Part shown: positions 48,201 through 57,847 of the stretch, in pieces | Position numbering within the stretch: the stretch's first letter is position 1 | Layout of the letters: the number at the start of each line of letters is the position of its first letter | From: Galeopsis tetrahit | Lineage: Eukaryota > Streptophyta > Magnoliopsida > Lamiales > Lamiaceae | Reading direction: 5' to 3' | Assembly (NCBI GenBank): GCA_963675135.1 | Contig: OY776125.1 | Span: 46,344,513-46,408,512, forward strand | DNA: 64,000 bases | Made by a program: the position numbers and the translations under genes | The notes under the pieces: model-generated | Seen by the model: only the letters and a program-made list of their open reading frames with translations | Told to the model about the DNA's origin: nothing | Database searches by the model: none

Positions 48201-48237
48201 CCAAGGACCCAAAACAAAATGGGTACCTAAGACTTAA
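45208..48237 (+). pseudogene. Sirevirus-like gag, broken by a stop and a hAT MITE
   Basis: Structural protein forming the particle around the RNA. The ATG at 45208 (MSANMRKLPKFSVEDYDYW) follows the primer site by 117 bases. Copia gag core: YDYWKIRMRKNL, CEGTELIKESKL, IDQLDNRFTKIINEIESLG. A TAA at 45982-45984 interrupts it; the same frame continues with LKEQMALMIKRFERMN and a zinc knuckle CFNCRKPGHYVYEC (46252-46293). A hAT MITE (46449-47064) then cuts an acidic region. After it come a long heptad-rich coiled coil (about 47200-47560), a basic segment, and WVPKGSTNTQGPKTKWVPKT before TAA at 48235-48237. MITE plus duplication is 624 bases, so frame is kept across it, but it contains stops. An extended gag with coiled coil is usual in Sireviruses. 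Confidence 0.85.
46449..47064. mobile_element. hAT-type MITE rich in CCGGACCGG, copy 2
   Basis: TAGGAGTGTTC to GTGCACACCCCTA; 8-bp duplication GATCTAGC at 46441-46448 and 47065-47072. 616 bp; the A+T centre is nearly identical to copy 1 (25385-25889) in reverse orientation. The extra length comes mainly from more CCGG repeats. Confidence 0.95.
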
Positions 48238-51200
48238 CATTTCTTGCAGGAAAGGAGGGACCTATACAGAAAAGGAGGTCTAGCAGGAGAGATATGGTAC
48301 ATAGATAGTGGATGCTCAACCCATATGACTAGAACCAAAGACCTGCTGACCAACTACACAGAAAAGAAAGGTCCAAAAGTCTTCTTTGGTGATAACGCGC
48401 ACGGTAACACAAAAGGATATGGCACCCTTCAAAATGGTGACATTGAGGTACATGATGTATCATATGTAGAAGGTTTAAAGTTTAATTTATTATCTGTTTC
48501 TCATTTTTGTGACACCGGTTACTCAGTAAAATTCTCTAAAAATGAGTGTCTCATAAGTGATAAAAGAACAAAACAAAACCTTCTAACAGGAACTAGAAAA
48601 GGAAGTATGTATCTTGCAAATTGGAACAGCTGTCCTAAGGATACATGCCTGCTTGTGAAAAGCCCTAAAGATGTCAGCTGGCTATGGCACAAACGTCTTA
48701 GTCATCTGAACTTTAAGACTATGAACAAGTTAGCAAGGGAATCCTTAGTTGATGGTCTGCCTAATGAACTCTACTGTAAAGATCAGGTCTGTGATGCATG
48801 TCAACAAGGAAAGCAAACAAAGGTCTCCTTCAAGACCAAGAAGACAGCATCAACCAGCAGAGTTCTTGAACTGCTCCACATGGATCTTTTTGGACCAATC
48901 ACTCCAACCACACTAACAGGGAGGAAGTACACTCTTATTGTTGTAGATGACTACTCCAAGTTTACTTGGGTTATCTTCTTATACAAGAAGAGTGAAACTC
49001 AGAAGAAGCTTCCTGAACTATTAAAGAGGATCCAAGTAGAGAAAGGAGAACCTATTGTGAAAATTAGAAGTGACAAAGGCACTGAATTTATTAACTCTTA
49101 TATTATTGCATATTGTACTTCTAATGGTATTCAGCATGAGACAAGTGCAGCAAGAACACCACAACAAAATGGTGTAGCTGAAAGAAGAGTCAGAACACTC
49201 AAAGAAGCTGCAAGAACACTCCTTGCTGAATTCTCCACTCCTAAGAAGCTTTGGGCAGAAGCTATCAACACAGCTTGTCACACTCAAAACAGGTCAGGTA
49301 TTCACAAAATCCATGAGAAAACCCCATATGAACTGTGGAAAGGAAGAAAACCTAGAGTATCTTACTTTCATATATTTGGTTGTAAGTGTTTCATTCACAA
49401 CAATGGGAAAAGTAAGTTGAATGATTTTGATGCCAAAGCAGATGAGGGGATATTCTTGGGATACTCCTCAACTAGCAAAACATTTAGGGTATTCAACAAA
49501 CGTACCCTTCTTGTGGAAGAAACACCTCATGTTGTTTTTGATGAATCTTGTGAAAAGAGTGCAGTAGAAACAACCTCAGCTGCAGATCAGATGAAGAAAC
49601 TAGTGATCAAGACAAGGTCTGATGAGTTTATTGAAGTCAATGAACCATTTCCTGAAGAACCAGAGGAAGATAAACCACACAGACCAGTCACTAGATCTCA
49701 AACCCGAGCTGAGCAAGTTATCCACAATCAAGATGCAACAATCCCAAATGCAAGGGGGAATGATCTCTTTGACACACAAGACACAGATGATGATCGACCT
49801 AATCAAGTCAACCCTCCTGATGGCACTAGAACAGATGAGAATCCAAGCTCATCTAATATAGATACTCCTGTGAGACATACATGGAGAAACAACCATCCAT
49901 CAAACCTCATCTTAGGAGGACCAGACTCAGGTGTCAAGACCAGAAGACAACTGAATCAGAACCCCCAAACATCTATGTTCTGCTGGTGCGCTTTCTTGTC
50001 CAACATTGAACCAGCTGACATAGAAGAAGCAATGACAGATAGCAATTGGATCACTGCTATGCAAGAAGAATTAAACCAATTCGAAAGAAATGAAGTATGG
50101 GAATTGGTAGATCGTCCTGAAAACCACAATGTAATAGGAACAAAGTGGGTATTCAAGAATAAAAAGGACGAAAATGATGTGATAACTAGAAATAAAGCAA
50201 GGCTAGTTGCAAAAGGATACTCACAATCTGAAGGAATTGACTATGATGAAACCTTTGCTCCAGTAGCCAGATTAGAAGCCATTCGACTGTTTCTAGCGTA
50301 TGCATCACATATGGGCTTCAAGGTATACCAAATGGATGTCAAGAGTGCTTTTCTGAATGGTATTCTGGTAGAGGAAGTGTATGTAGAGCAGCCTCCAGGA
50401 TTTGAAAAAGGAGATCAAGTATATCGTCTGAAGAAGGCTCTCTATGGTCTGAAGCAAGCTCCCAGAGCCTGGTATGACACATTGTCACAATTCCTACTTG
50501 AAAATGGCTACACAAAAGGCAAAATTGACAGAACACTTTTCAGAATACAAGAAGGAGAAGACATTCTAATGGTGCAAATATATGTAGATGATATTATATT
50601 TGGATCACCCAATCAAGATATGTGCAAGAAGTTCTCTGAACTTATGCAAGGAAAATTCGAAATGAGTATGATGGGTGAGATGAATTATTTCCTAGGACTC
50701 CAAGTCAAACAGAGTCCAGAAGGGATCTTCATCAATCAGTCCAAGTACACCAAAAACCTATTAGAAAGATTCAAAGCTCTACAAAGCAAGACTGCAAGGA
50801 TTCCAATGATGACATCTTTCAAAATGGAACCAGATGAGTCTGGAAAGGCAGTTGATCAAGCTGAATATAGAGCACTGATTGGATCTCTACTATATCTTAC
50901 AGCTAGCAGACCAGACATAACATTTGCTGTAGGAGTATGTGCTAGGTTTCAAGCAAACCCAAAGCAGAGTCATCTAGAAGCAGCAAGGAAAATCCTCAAG
51001 TACCTAAAAGGAACAGTCAATCTAGGACTATGGTACCCTGCTGATGACAATCTAAAGTTGAGTGGTTATTCTGACTCAGACTATGGAGGATGTAGAATTG
51101 ATAGGAAATCCACCTCTGGAACCTGTCAATTCCTAGGCGACAAGCTGATATCATGGTTCTCAAAGAAGCAAACTTCAGTTGCAACCTCCACCACTGAGGC

Positions 51201-51528
51201 AGAATATATGGCAGCTGGAAGTTGTTGTAGTCAGCTGCTCTGGCTAGTTCAACAACTCAAGGATTACAATGTAGAGGCAAGAGAAGTCCCTATCTATTGT
51301 GATAGCAGCAGTGCCATTGCCATCACTCAAAATCCAGTTCTTCACACAAGATGCAAGCATGTCGACATTCGACACCATTTTATAAGAGACCACCTTGAAA
51401 AGAAGGACATCAAGATGGAGAAAATTCACACAGATATCCAAAGAGCAGACATCTTGACTAAGCCCCTAGCTGAAGAAAGATTCAAGACCCTATGCTATAG
51501 CTTAGGACTCTTGGATCCAAGCACATGA
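48238..51528 (+). CDS. Sirevirus-like pol polyprotein (PR-INT-RT-RH), uninterrupted
   Basis: One open frame of 1096 codons, in the same frame as gag but after its TAA. Protease WYIDSGCSTHM (Asp-Ser-Gly at 48304-48312). GAG-pre-integrase WLWHKRLSHLNFKTMNKLA with C-x2-C. Integrase core HMDLFGPI, VVDDYSKFTWV, SDKGTEF and PQQNGVAERR. Reverse transcriptase GTKWVFKNKKDE, KARLVAKGYSQ, QMDVKSAFLNG, LYGLKQAPRAWYD and YVDD (50581-50592). RNase H GYSDSDYGG, KSTSGTCQFLG, STTEAEYMA, TRCKHVDIRHHFIRDH and ADILTKPLAEERF. All catalytic motifs are present. How pol is translated is unclear: the TAA could be bypassed, or the sequence CATTTCTTGCAG just before it could act as a splice acceptor. Neither is shown. 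Confidence 0.92.
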   Translation, partial: HFLQERRDLYRKGGLAGEIWYIDSGCSTHMTRTKDLLTNYTEKKGPKVFFGDNAHGNTKGYGTLQNGDIEVHDVSYVEGLKFNLLSVSHFCDTGYSVKFSKNECLISDKRTKQNLLTGTRKGSMYLANWNSCPKDTCLLVKSPKDVSWLWHKRLSHLNFKTMNKLARESLVDGLPNELYCKDQVCDACQQGKQTKVSFKTKKTASTSRVLELLHMDLFGPITPTTLTGRKYTLIVVDDYSKFTWVIFLYKKSETQKKLPELLKRIQVEKGEPIVKIRSDKGTEFINSYIIAYCTSNGIQHETSAARTPQQNGVAERRVRTLKEAARTLLAEFSTPKKLWAEAINTACHTQNRSGIHKIHEKTPYELWKGRKPRVSYFHIFGCKCFIHNNGKSKLNDFDAKADEGIFLGYSSTSKTFRVFNKRTLLVEETPHVVFDESCEKSAVETTSAADQMKKLVIKTRSDEFIEVNEPFPEEPEEDKPHRPVTRSQTRAEQVIHNQDATIPNARGNDLFDTQDTDDDRPNQVNPPDGTRTDENPSSSNIDTPVRHTWRNNHPSNLILGGPDSGVKTRRQLNQNPQTSMFCWCAFLSNIEPADIEEAMTDSNWITAMQEELNQFERNEVWELVDRPENHNVIGTKWVFKNKKDENDVITRNKARLVAKGYSQSEGIDYDETFAPVARLEAIRLFLAYASHMGFKVYQMDVKSAFLNGILVEEVYVEQPPGFEKGDQVYRLKKALYGLKQAPRAWYDTLSQFLLENGYTKGKIDRTLFRIQEGEDILMVQIYVDDIIFGSPNQDMCKKFSELMQGKFEMSMMGEMNYFLGLQVKQSPEGIFINQSKYTKNLLERFKALQSKTARIPMMTSFKMEPDESGKAVDQAEYRALIGSLLYLTASRPDITFAVGVCARFQANPKQSHLEAARKILKYLKGTVNLGLWYPADDNLKLSGYSDSDYGGCRIDRKSTSGTCQFLGDKLISWFSKKQTSVATSTTEAEYMAAGSCCSQLLWLVQQLKDYNVEAREVPIYCDSSSAIAITQNPVLHTRCKHVDIRHHFIRDHLEKKDIKMEKIHTDIQRADILTKPLAEERFKTLCYSLGLLDPST

Positions 51529-51842
51529 AGAGCACAAGATCAGCTGAAGACCTCAACTGATACATTTATAGCAGACTAGGAGGATCAGATGAGGTGAATA
51601 GACACCCTCATCTTCAGGTAAGTTTTTCCCGATGAAGACAAATAAAGCTGAGGGAAAACATAGAGTCATCTAATCAAGGGGGAATTAAAGATACCTTAAG
51701 AATCCTTGATGAAGTACTCTATAATCTGCATTGCATTATATACTTACATTCAGAAGACTTGAATAGAGTTAATTGGTAATCTATACTTAAGCAATGTATA
51801 TCTATGTATAGTAATAAACTATTCTTCATAAAATACTTTATC
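51529..51842. other. untranslated segment after pol
   Basis: No frame recognised. Rich in CAGCTGA/GATCAG and AGAAGAC words like the LTRs. It runs up to the target duplication of the nested solo LTR. Confidence 0.5.
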
Positions 51843-51847
51843 ACTAT

Positions 51848-53484
51848 TGTTGGGATATGAATCCTTGAAACAATGTTCTAGTTGATGAAAGTATGTTTTG
51901 ATGGCCAAAAGCAACTTAAAGTTAGTGATATATGTGGTTCCAAGTCATCTTAACTAAGTCATTTGATGAGAAACTTAAATTGAGATTACTGATCTTAATG
52001 ATAACTGAAATAAGTTTACTGATCTTATATAGTAATATTAAGAATAAGATTACTGATCTGAGTATGGAAACAGAGGATAATTTTAGTGATCTTATGTATT
52101 TGAATCTGAGTTACTGATCTTTTATACTTACTGATCTTATATGCTTACTGATTTTATGTGTAAGTTACTGATCTTATATATATTTACTGTTCTTGAATAC
52201 TTACTGATCTTATATGAAAGTTATTGATCTTATATGGTTACTGATCTTATTGGTTACTGATCTGATATATGAACTGTTAGGAACTAAGCTGATGTTTTGT
52301 ATTGTATAGACAGCTTATAGTATAGGACTTAGATATACTCATCTGTATATAGTTCAATTGATGTATAGATAGGTTTTATATGTGTAAAGTTGTATTCTAT
52401 TTGTATTCAGCAATGTAAAGTTCAGAACAGTAGTTTAGAAATAGATTAGAAGAAGATCAGAAGACTAATGAAGACTCAGAGGACTACTTCAGAATAAGAA
52501 GACTTCAAGAAGAATTGAAGATAAGCTTAGAAGAAATCTGGAGAAGTTTTGAAAGGTTTTAAGTTACTGTGCTGACTGACTCAGCAGAGTAAAATCCGAA
52601 GAGTAAAAATCAGAACAGTAAGTTACTGTGCTGATTTGGTGAAATTGAAGAATAAGTTTGGAAAGCTTATTTAAGGTGTAACTGAAGATTTATTGAAGAA
52701 ATGCTGACTTGGAAGTTGAAGGAAGTTACAAAGTCGGTTACAAGAAGAAGTTACAAAAACAGTTTTAGAGTTAGTTGAGAGTTAGTTCACAAACTGCTAA
52801 CTGTCATACTAAGTTCTATAAATACTGTGTGATCTCCTACTGCTAAGACTACTGATCTTAAAGCGTTTACAAGCAATCTAAGTCTACAGAGCACAAGAAG
52901 AACTCGCAGAGTTGAAGGAGATTAAAGAAGAGAAGCCACTGAATTGAAGAGAAGAATCAAAGGCTATTCACAGAGAAGTTTTACTTTTCAAGTTTAAGTT
53001 TGTATGTTGTAAAACAAGTGTGCTAGTTACTTGGAAAATTACTAGTAGATCGAAGATATACCTGGAGGTATAATCGATAAGATCACAATCTTAATCTTGG
53101 GACTTTAAGCCACAAGAAACTCAAGAAGGAAGAGTTAATAAAACTTCACAACTGGAGTTGTGAGAGTGGATGTAGACATTTGTCGAACCACTATAAAATT
53201 CTGTGTTCTTTACATTTTCTATTTGATATTTGTTTGAATTGTTTCACTAAGAACATTAAGAATTTATTAAGTAAAGATCTAAAGAAAAGTTGAGTATAAA
53301 CTAGTAAGGCCCATATTGTTCTGAAAGTACTGATCTGAGCTAAGTAATCACAGTACAGTACATAAGAAGACTAAATTCCGCATTGCATATTCTGATATTT
53401 TGAAAGATTTTTAAAAGTCTATTCACCCCTCCCCTCTAGACTTTTACTAGCTTACTCAATCTTAACTCAACTTTGGGACCAACA
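51848..53484 (+). mobile_element. nested solo LTR of a related copia element (1637 bp)
   Basis: TGTTGGGATATG...GGGACCAACA with a perfect ACTAT duplication (51843-51847, 53485-53489). The TATA-like TTCTATAAATACTG near 52814 and the block CTATTCACCCCTCCCCTCTAG match the host element's LTR, but the U3 is different. No internal sequence remains: the usual result of LTR-LTR recombination. The decayed LTR at 6570-7309 belongs to the same family. Confidence 0.95.
51975..52270 (+). repeat. iterated TTACTGATCTTATAT motifs in the solo-LTR U3
   Basis: About 12-14 imperfect copies of TTACTGATCTTATAT, spaced about 15-35 bases, all upstream of the TATA-like box. Confidence 0.85.
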
Positions 53485-53489
53485 ACTAT

Positions 53490-53831
53490 ACAAGAATACA
53501 TTATATTAGTGAGTCATACTTGGTTGGATTAATACACCATCCTCACCGACTCAACAGTATACATGCACTGTACGGATTCCAAATAATTCTTGTTCAAGAA
53601 TCTATAAATTCTGCATTCCATAAGATAGAGTCTGAATCTCTTTAAATGTAAACCCTTAGATCAAGAATCTCATTGTTGATCTTAAGAAATTGCTTTTCAG
53701 AAATTCAGACCTATCAACTCTATAGTATTTGTCATCTTATGCTCCATTACCTCATTTCTACCTCTATAAAAGGAGGAAGTTATGAGAACACCTAAGAACA
53801 CAAACCACTAATTATTATTATTGTTTCAGGT
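53490..53831. other. internal region with a second promoter-like site
   Basis: A+T-rich; CTCTATAAAAGG (TATA core 53765-53771) lies 60 bases before the ATG of the small frame at 53832. No other feature recognised. Confidence 0.4.
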
Positions 53832-53978
53832 ATGGAGATAATCGAGAGAAGAGATGGAATGGAGATCATCCCTCAACCAAGATATTGGGTGAAGGAGATG
53901 AAGATTTGTCCAGAAGTTGAAGATGATGCAGATCAGCATACTTGGGTTATCCAACATAAGTATGCCTATGAAAACTAA
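53832..53978 (+). CDS. small frame of 48 residues after pol
   Basis: MEIIERRDGMEIIPQPRYWV, then KEMKICPEVEDDADQ and an aromatic tail. Acidic, unrecognised. A TATA-like box is 60 bases upstream. A short duplication of GAAAACTAAAG(A/G)AAGAAGAGATG at its stop links it to the next frame. Could be chance. Confidence 0.3.
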   Translation: MEIIERRDGMEIIPQPRYWVKEMKICPEVEDDADQHTWVIQHKYAYEN

Positions 53979-53989
53979 AGAAAGAAGAG

Positions 53990-54262
53990 ATGTTCTTGTT
54001 GAAAACTAAAGGAAGAAGAGATGCAGAAGACAAAGTAGCAAGCAAGCGGAGCTTCTTCTCCAGGGGGAAGTTCTACATGGAGAGCTTGCTATCAAAGACC
54101 ACTTTGTCAAAAGATGTCAAGGAGACCAAGTCCATGGCTCTCTCTTCACACTCCATTGAAGCCTCTTCCAACTTTTCTTCTCTTTCAAAGGAAGCGAAGA
54201 AATTCAACAAGGACACATTAGATGCTACATCCCATCTGATGATGAGGAACATCCGATGGTGA
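53990..54262 (+). CDS. hypothetical frame of 90 residues
   Basis: Basic, Ser/Lys-rich (KRSFFSRGKFYMESLLSKTT, SLSKEAKKFNKDTLD). No domain, signal peptide or membrane segment recognised. Starts 12 bases after the previous frame's stop. Downstream (54263-54850) is untranslated and rich in AGAAGAC and CAGCTGA words. Confidence 0.3.
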   Translation: MFLLKTKGRRDAEDKVASKRSFFSRGKFYMESLLSKTTLSKDVKETKSMALSSHSIEASSNFSSLSKEAKKFNKDTLDATSHLMMRNIRW

Positions 54263-54853
54263 GAAGCAGTTAAATCAGTGGGATTTCATCTAGGCTAGTC
54301 CCACTTGATTTAAAGAAGGAGCTGAAAGATCCATCAAACCAGGTTGGATCATCACTCACAATAAAGCTGGAAGGATCCATCCAGGTTGAATCATCACAGC
54401 AAACCCCTATCCTCTACTCAGCTGATCAGAAGATCAACTCAGCTGACCAGAAGACTTTCAAGGAAAATCAGCAGACATTTCGATGAAATCAGAAGACCTC
54501 TCCCTGCTGATAAGAAGACTTTATTTTAAAGCATAATGACTATCTTTGATCATGTAATTCATTCTAGATTCATTCATGAATGTAATTAAAGAAATTGGCC
54601 TATATAAGGAATGCAATTCACTTATAGAAAATGGCCTTGATGATCAATTCTTACCACAAAATTAGTCACAACGGCTATTTTTTGTATGATGTCATTAATA
54701 CTTGATTACCATATTGCCAGCAAATCAACAGTTGCCAAATGGCGAACTAAGCCGGCAAAATTTAAGGGATGGCCCGAAATCAAAGAAGGAAAATCTTGGG
54801 CACTACTCCACATTAAAATCTAATTTGACCGTTAGATCAAGCTTTTGCTGGAG

Positions 54854-54864
54854 TATATATATAC
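54854..54864 (+). promoter_or_regulatory. TATA-like box before the post-pol coding region
   Basis: TATATATATAC, followed by a pyrimidine-rich stretch (CCTCTTCCAAATCCC...CTCTCATATCTCTCTCG) and the ATG at 54983. This is the arrangement of an ordinary plant core promoter plus 5' leader. Suggests, but does not show, separate transcription of the downstream frame. Confidence 0.45.
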
Positions 54865-54982
54865 AATCCCTTAAACCTCTTCCAAATCCCTTTTGCTCAC
54901 AAATACTTAATTACTCTCATATCTCTCTCGTCCTGAAATATTCATTCCAAAGCATTCCTACCCCCAATACTCAACATCCAGA

Positions 54983-57847
54983 ATGGGAATCATCAAAATT
55001 TACGACGAGAAGACCAAGAGTACCGGCACCTTAGATGCTCAAAAGTGGTCTAAGGAAGGAAAAGTTTTCACTGAGAATGCTCTGTTTTTCAAGGGCAAAC
55101 ATACACCTAAGAACAAGGAAATCCTTCTTCGCTGCATCAATCTCAACCTTCGTGACTTTCTGGAAGCAGCACCAACCAATGTGTATGAACAAGATGTGCT
55201 GACCTTCTATGCAAACGCAGTGATGATGGATTCTCATGTTGAAAGTGTCATGGGTGGACACAGAGTCGAGATCTCAAGGGAGATTCTTCAAGAACTGTTC
55301 GGATTATCAAGGGGAGAGATCGACATCTCTACCTACATCATGGGAAGAGAAAATGAATATATGGAGATGTTTAATGATGGACGGATCAAGGCTGAGAATG
55401 CCTCTGGGCTCAAGAAATCCCAACTTGAACCTAAATTCCAAACCTTGATGCATATTGCAGGCAAGATGTTGCTTGGTAACACTTTTAGCCATGATGTTGT
55501 TACCACTCTAAAAGTTAGAGTTATGGCTGCAATATGGGATCAGATTGATGGAGATTGGCAAGGGCTTTTCTTGAACAGAATTGCTCTTGAGGCCAAGAAG
55601 GTTACTTTGGATCTTCAATCAAGAGAATGGAAGGTCACATCAACAGTCAGCTTTGTCAACAAGCTGAGCATCATCCTTCCAGATATTCTCCCAAAGAAGT
55701 ACAAGATGGGTCCTCATAAGACCTTCCACTCCTCCAAGTATGACTTGAAGAAGGAAGCTCCTGCAGAGGCAGCAAGGTTGAAAGAAGAGAAGAGGAAGCT
55801 GTTGGCTGAAACATCTTCCAAAGATGTTGTTAAGGAGGCAGAAGAGTCTGTTTATGACTCTGCTGAAGAAGAAGAGGAGCCATCCAAAGAAGAGGCTCAG
55901 GAGAAGGCTGCTGAGGATGATGATGATGACAATCAGACCCTAGCACAAAGACGATTTCTAATCAGATCAGGACTCAACTCCCCATCTGATTCAGATGCCA
56001 CTCCAACTGCCTCTCCCTTGAAGAAGGCAGGTACCTCTAACCCCTCTCTCACTTTTACTCCTTCTAAATTGTCGAAGGGTCAGAAGAGAAAGAAGAATAA
56101 TTCTTCTTTCACCAAAAAGACAAAGAAATCGAGGCTCCCTACTCCCATGATAATAGCCCCGATTGCATCATTCAACCCTTCTGATGATTCAAACATATCT
56201 GAACCCTCAAACACTGATATCCAAATCCCTGCTGATACTCACACAGCAGAGGAACAAGCCCAACATCAAACAACTCCAGAGCCACATTTGCCTACCCCTG
56301 CTGATATTCAAAAGGCAGATGTCCAAGAACATCAATCACAACCTGAACATATCACTTCCCAAATCCCTGCTGATACTCACACAGCAGAGGAAACCATTCC
56401 AACCACTCAATCCCCTATCCTCACTACCCCATCTGCACCAGAAGACTTGGCACCAGCAGACCTGGATGAAGCAGGCCCCTCTCAACCTCAGTATAGCATG
56501 GTGCACTATCCTATGTGCACAAGGGAGAAGATAATGAGGATGAAGATAGCAAACCTGCTCAAGTCTACTATTCCTGGCATTGATGAGGAATCAGTTCAAT
56601 TTGAAAAGATACTGCGAGTCTGTACTTGGATTGAACTCCGGAGAAATGATGTGGATGACCTCATTGAAGTCATGGAGGGAATGGGAGGGAAGGCTAACTT
56701 CCTCGACTGGGAAATGGAGCAAAAAGAAGTTGCTCAGGTCAGTTCATTCACTGAGCTGTTGCCCACAGATTCTCTGACCAGGGTATGCCGAAGGATTCTA
56801 GGAGTCCCCTCTGAAGACCCCTGTGTACCATACTCAACTGCAGAATACACAGCTGCATCAGCTGGAGATGAGACAAAAGAAAAAGAAGTGGTGTCTATTC
56901 CATCTCACTTCTTTCCTAAACATGAGCTTGATCACTTCATCTATCAACCTCATCAAAGGAATGGCCGATTATTTGCTCGTCTGGTAGATGTTACATCGGA
57001 CTTTCTACAAGAAGGTTATCTCTCTGCGGAAGAAAAAGGAATGGCCCTAGTTGTCTACAATCAGCCTCCCATTCCTGCACTTCCCAAGGAAGCTCAAAGT
57101 ATTGCCTCTCCCTCCACTTCATCTGTCGATATTCGAGCAGATGTGTGTGCTCAGATCAAGGAAGCAATTGACACACATTTCGCCAAAGGACTAGGCATGC
57201 AGCTGGGCAGATTGGTAGAAAAGGCTATTCGTGAACAGAAGACTCGTCTCACCGAACAAATCCTTGACATAGATGACAAATTCGGTGAAGCACTTCACAA
57301 TCAGCTAGAGGAGTATCTCAACTTAGAAATGAAGAAATCAGCGGACAGAACCCAGAAGTTTACTGATCTTTATTCCAATGAGATCAACCGCTTAGAGAGC
57401 TTCTACAAAAACAGGCTAGATGATGCTGAAGCAAGAACAAATGAAGATCAAACCCTTCTCAAGTCAGCTGCAGCAGAGAATGAGAAATTGCAGACTCAGC
57501 TGAAGGAGACAGCAACCAAATTGGAAGCACTTACAGCTAAACTTGAAGCTGCCTCCTCCTCCAACTCTCATGCTCAGATTCTAGACCACAGCATCACTCA
57601 TCTGACCCATGTTGGCAAAGTCAATGCCATGGCTCTTCAACAGACTCTGAAAGTGGAGATTCTGAATCCCATGAAGCCTTTTGCGGCTGCACTTGCTGAA
57701 GCCAAAAAGGGGGAAGATATATTGATAAAAGCTCTAGAGAAGGCTACTGCACAGCAAGCTGTGATGGTAGTATCTCAAGATGAGCTGAATGAAACCTTGG
57801 GTGATTTAAAAAGCAAAATCAAGAGCAAGCAAGGCAAAGGCAAATAA
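54983..57847 (+). CDS. large post-pol protein (954 residues), plant-transposon-domain-like
   Basis: In the position of the so-called envelope-like gene of Sireviruses, but I see no signal peptide or membrane helix. Residues 1-250 (FYANAVMMDSHVESVMGG, EILQELFGLSRGEID, LKKSQLEPKFQTLMHIAGKM) recall the putative plant transposon protein domain found in many plant elements. Residues 250-500 are acidic/basic, Pro/Thr-rich and disordered, with a repeated IPADTHTAEE block. A second compact region (VHYPMCTREKIMRMKIANLL, about 510-660) follows. The C-terminal third is a long heptad-rich coiled coil. It ends at TAA 57845-57847, after which the same frame continues open. Function unknown. Confidence 0.7.
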   Translation: MGIIKIYDEKTKSTGTLDAQKWSKEGKVFTENALFFKGKHTPKNKEILLRCINLNLRDFLEAAPTNVYEQDVLTFYANAVMMDSHVESVMGGHRVEISREILQELFGLSRGEIDISTYIMGRENEYMEMFNDGRIKAENASGLKKSQLEPKFQTLMHIAGKMLLGNTFSHDVVTTLKVRVMAAIWDQIDGDWQGLFLNRIALEAKKVTLDLQSREWKVTSTVSFVNKLSIILPDILPKKYKMGPHKTFHSSKYDLKKEAPAEAARLKEEKRKLLAETSSKDVVKEAEESVYDSAEEEEEPSKEEAQEKAAEDDDDDNQTLAQRRFLIRSGLNSPSDSDATPTASPLKKAGTSNPSLTFTPSKLSKGQKRKKNNSSFTKKTKKSRLPTPMIIAPIASFNPSDDSNISEPSNTDIQIPADTHTAEEQAQHQTTPEPHLPTPADIQKADVQEHQSQPEHITSQIPADTHTAEETIPTTQSPILTTPSAPEDLAPADLDEAGPSQPQYSMVHYPMCTREKIMRMKIANLLKSTIPGIDEESVQFEKILRVCTWIELRRNDVDDLIEVMEGMGGKANFLDWEMEQKEVAQVSSFTELLPTDSLTRVCRRILGVPSEDPCVPYSTAEYTAASAGDETKEKEVVSIPSHFFPKHELDHFIYQPHQRNGRLFARLVDVTSDFLQEGYLSAEEKGMALVVYNQPPIPALPKEAQSIASPSTSSVDIRADVCAQIKEAIDTHFAKGLGMQLGRLVEKAIREQKTRLTEQILDIDDKFGEALHNQLEEYLNLEMKKSADRTQKFTDLYSNEINRLESFYKNRLDDAEARTNEDQTLLKSAAAENEKLQTQLKETATKLEALTAKLEAASSSNSHAQILDHSITHLTHVGKVNAMALQQTLKVEILNPMKPFAAALAEAKKGEDILIKALEKATAQQAVMVVSQDELNETLGDLKSKIKSKQGKGK

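Noticed and set aside
54983..57847. Retroviral envelope protein
   Set aside because: Position fits, but no signal peptide, no membrane helix and no cleavage motif are visible.
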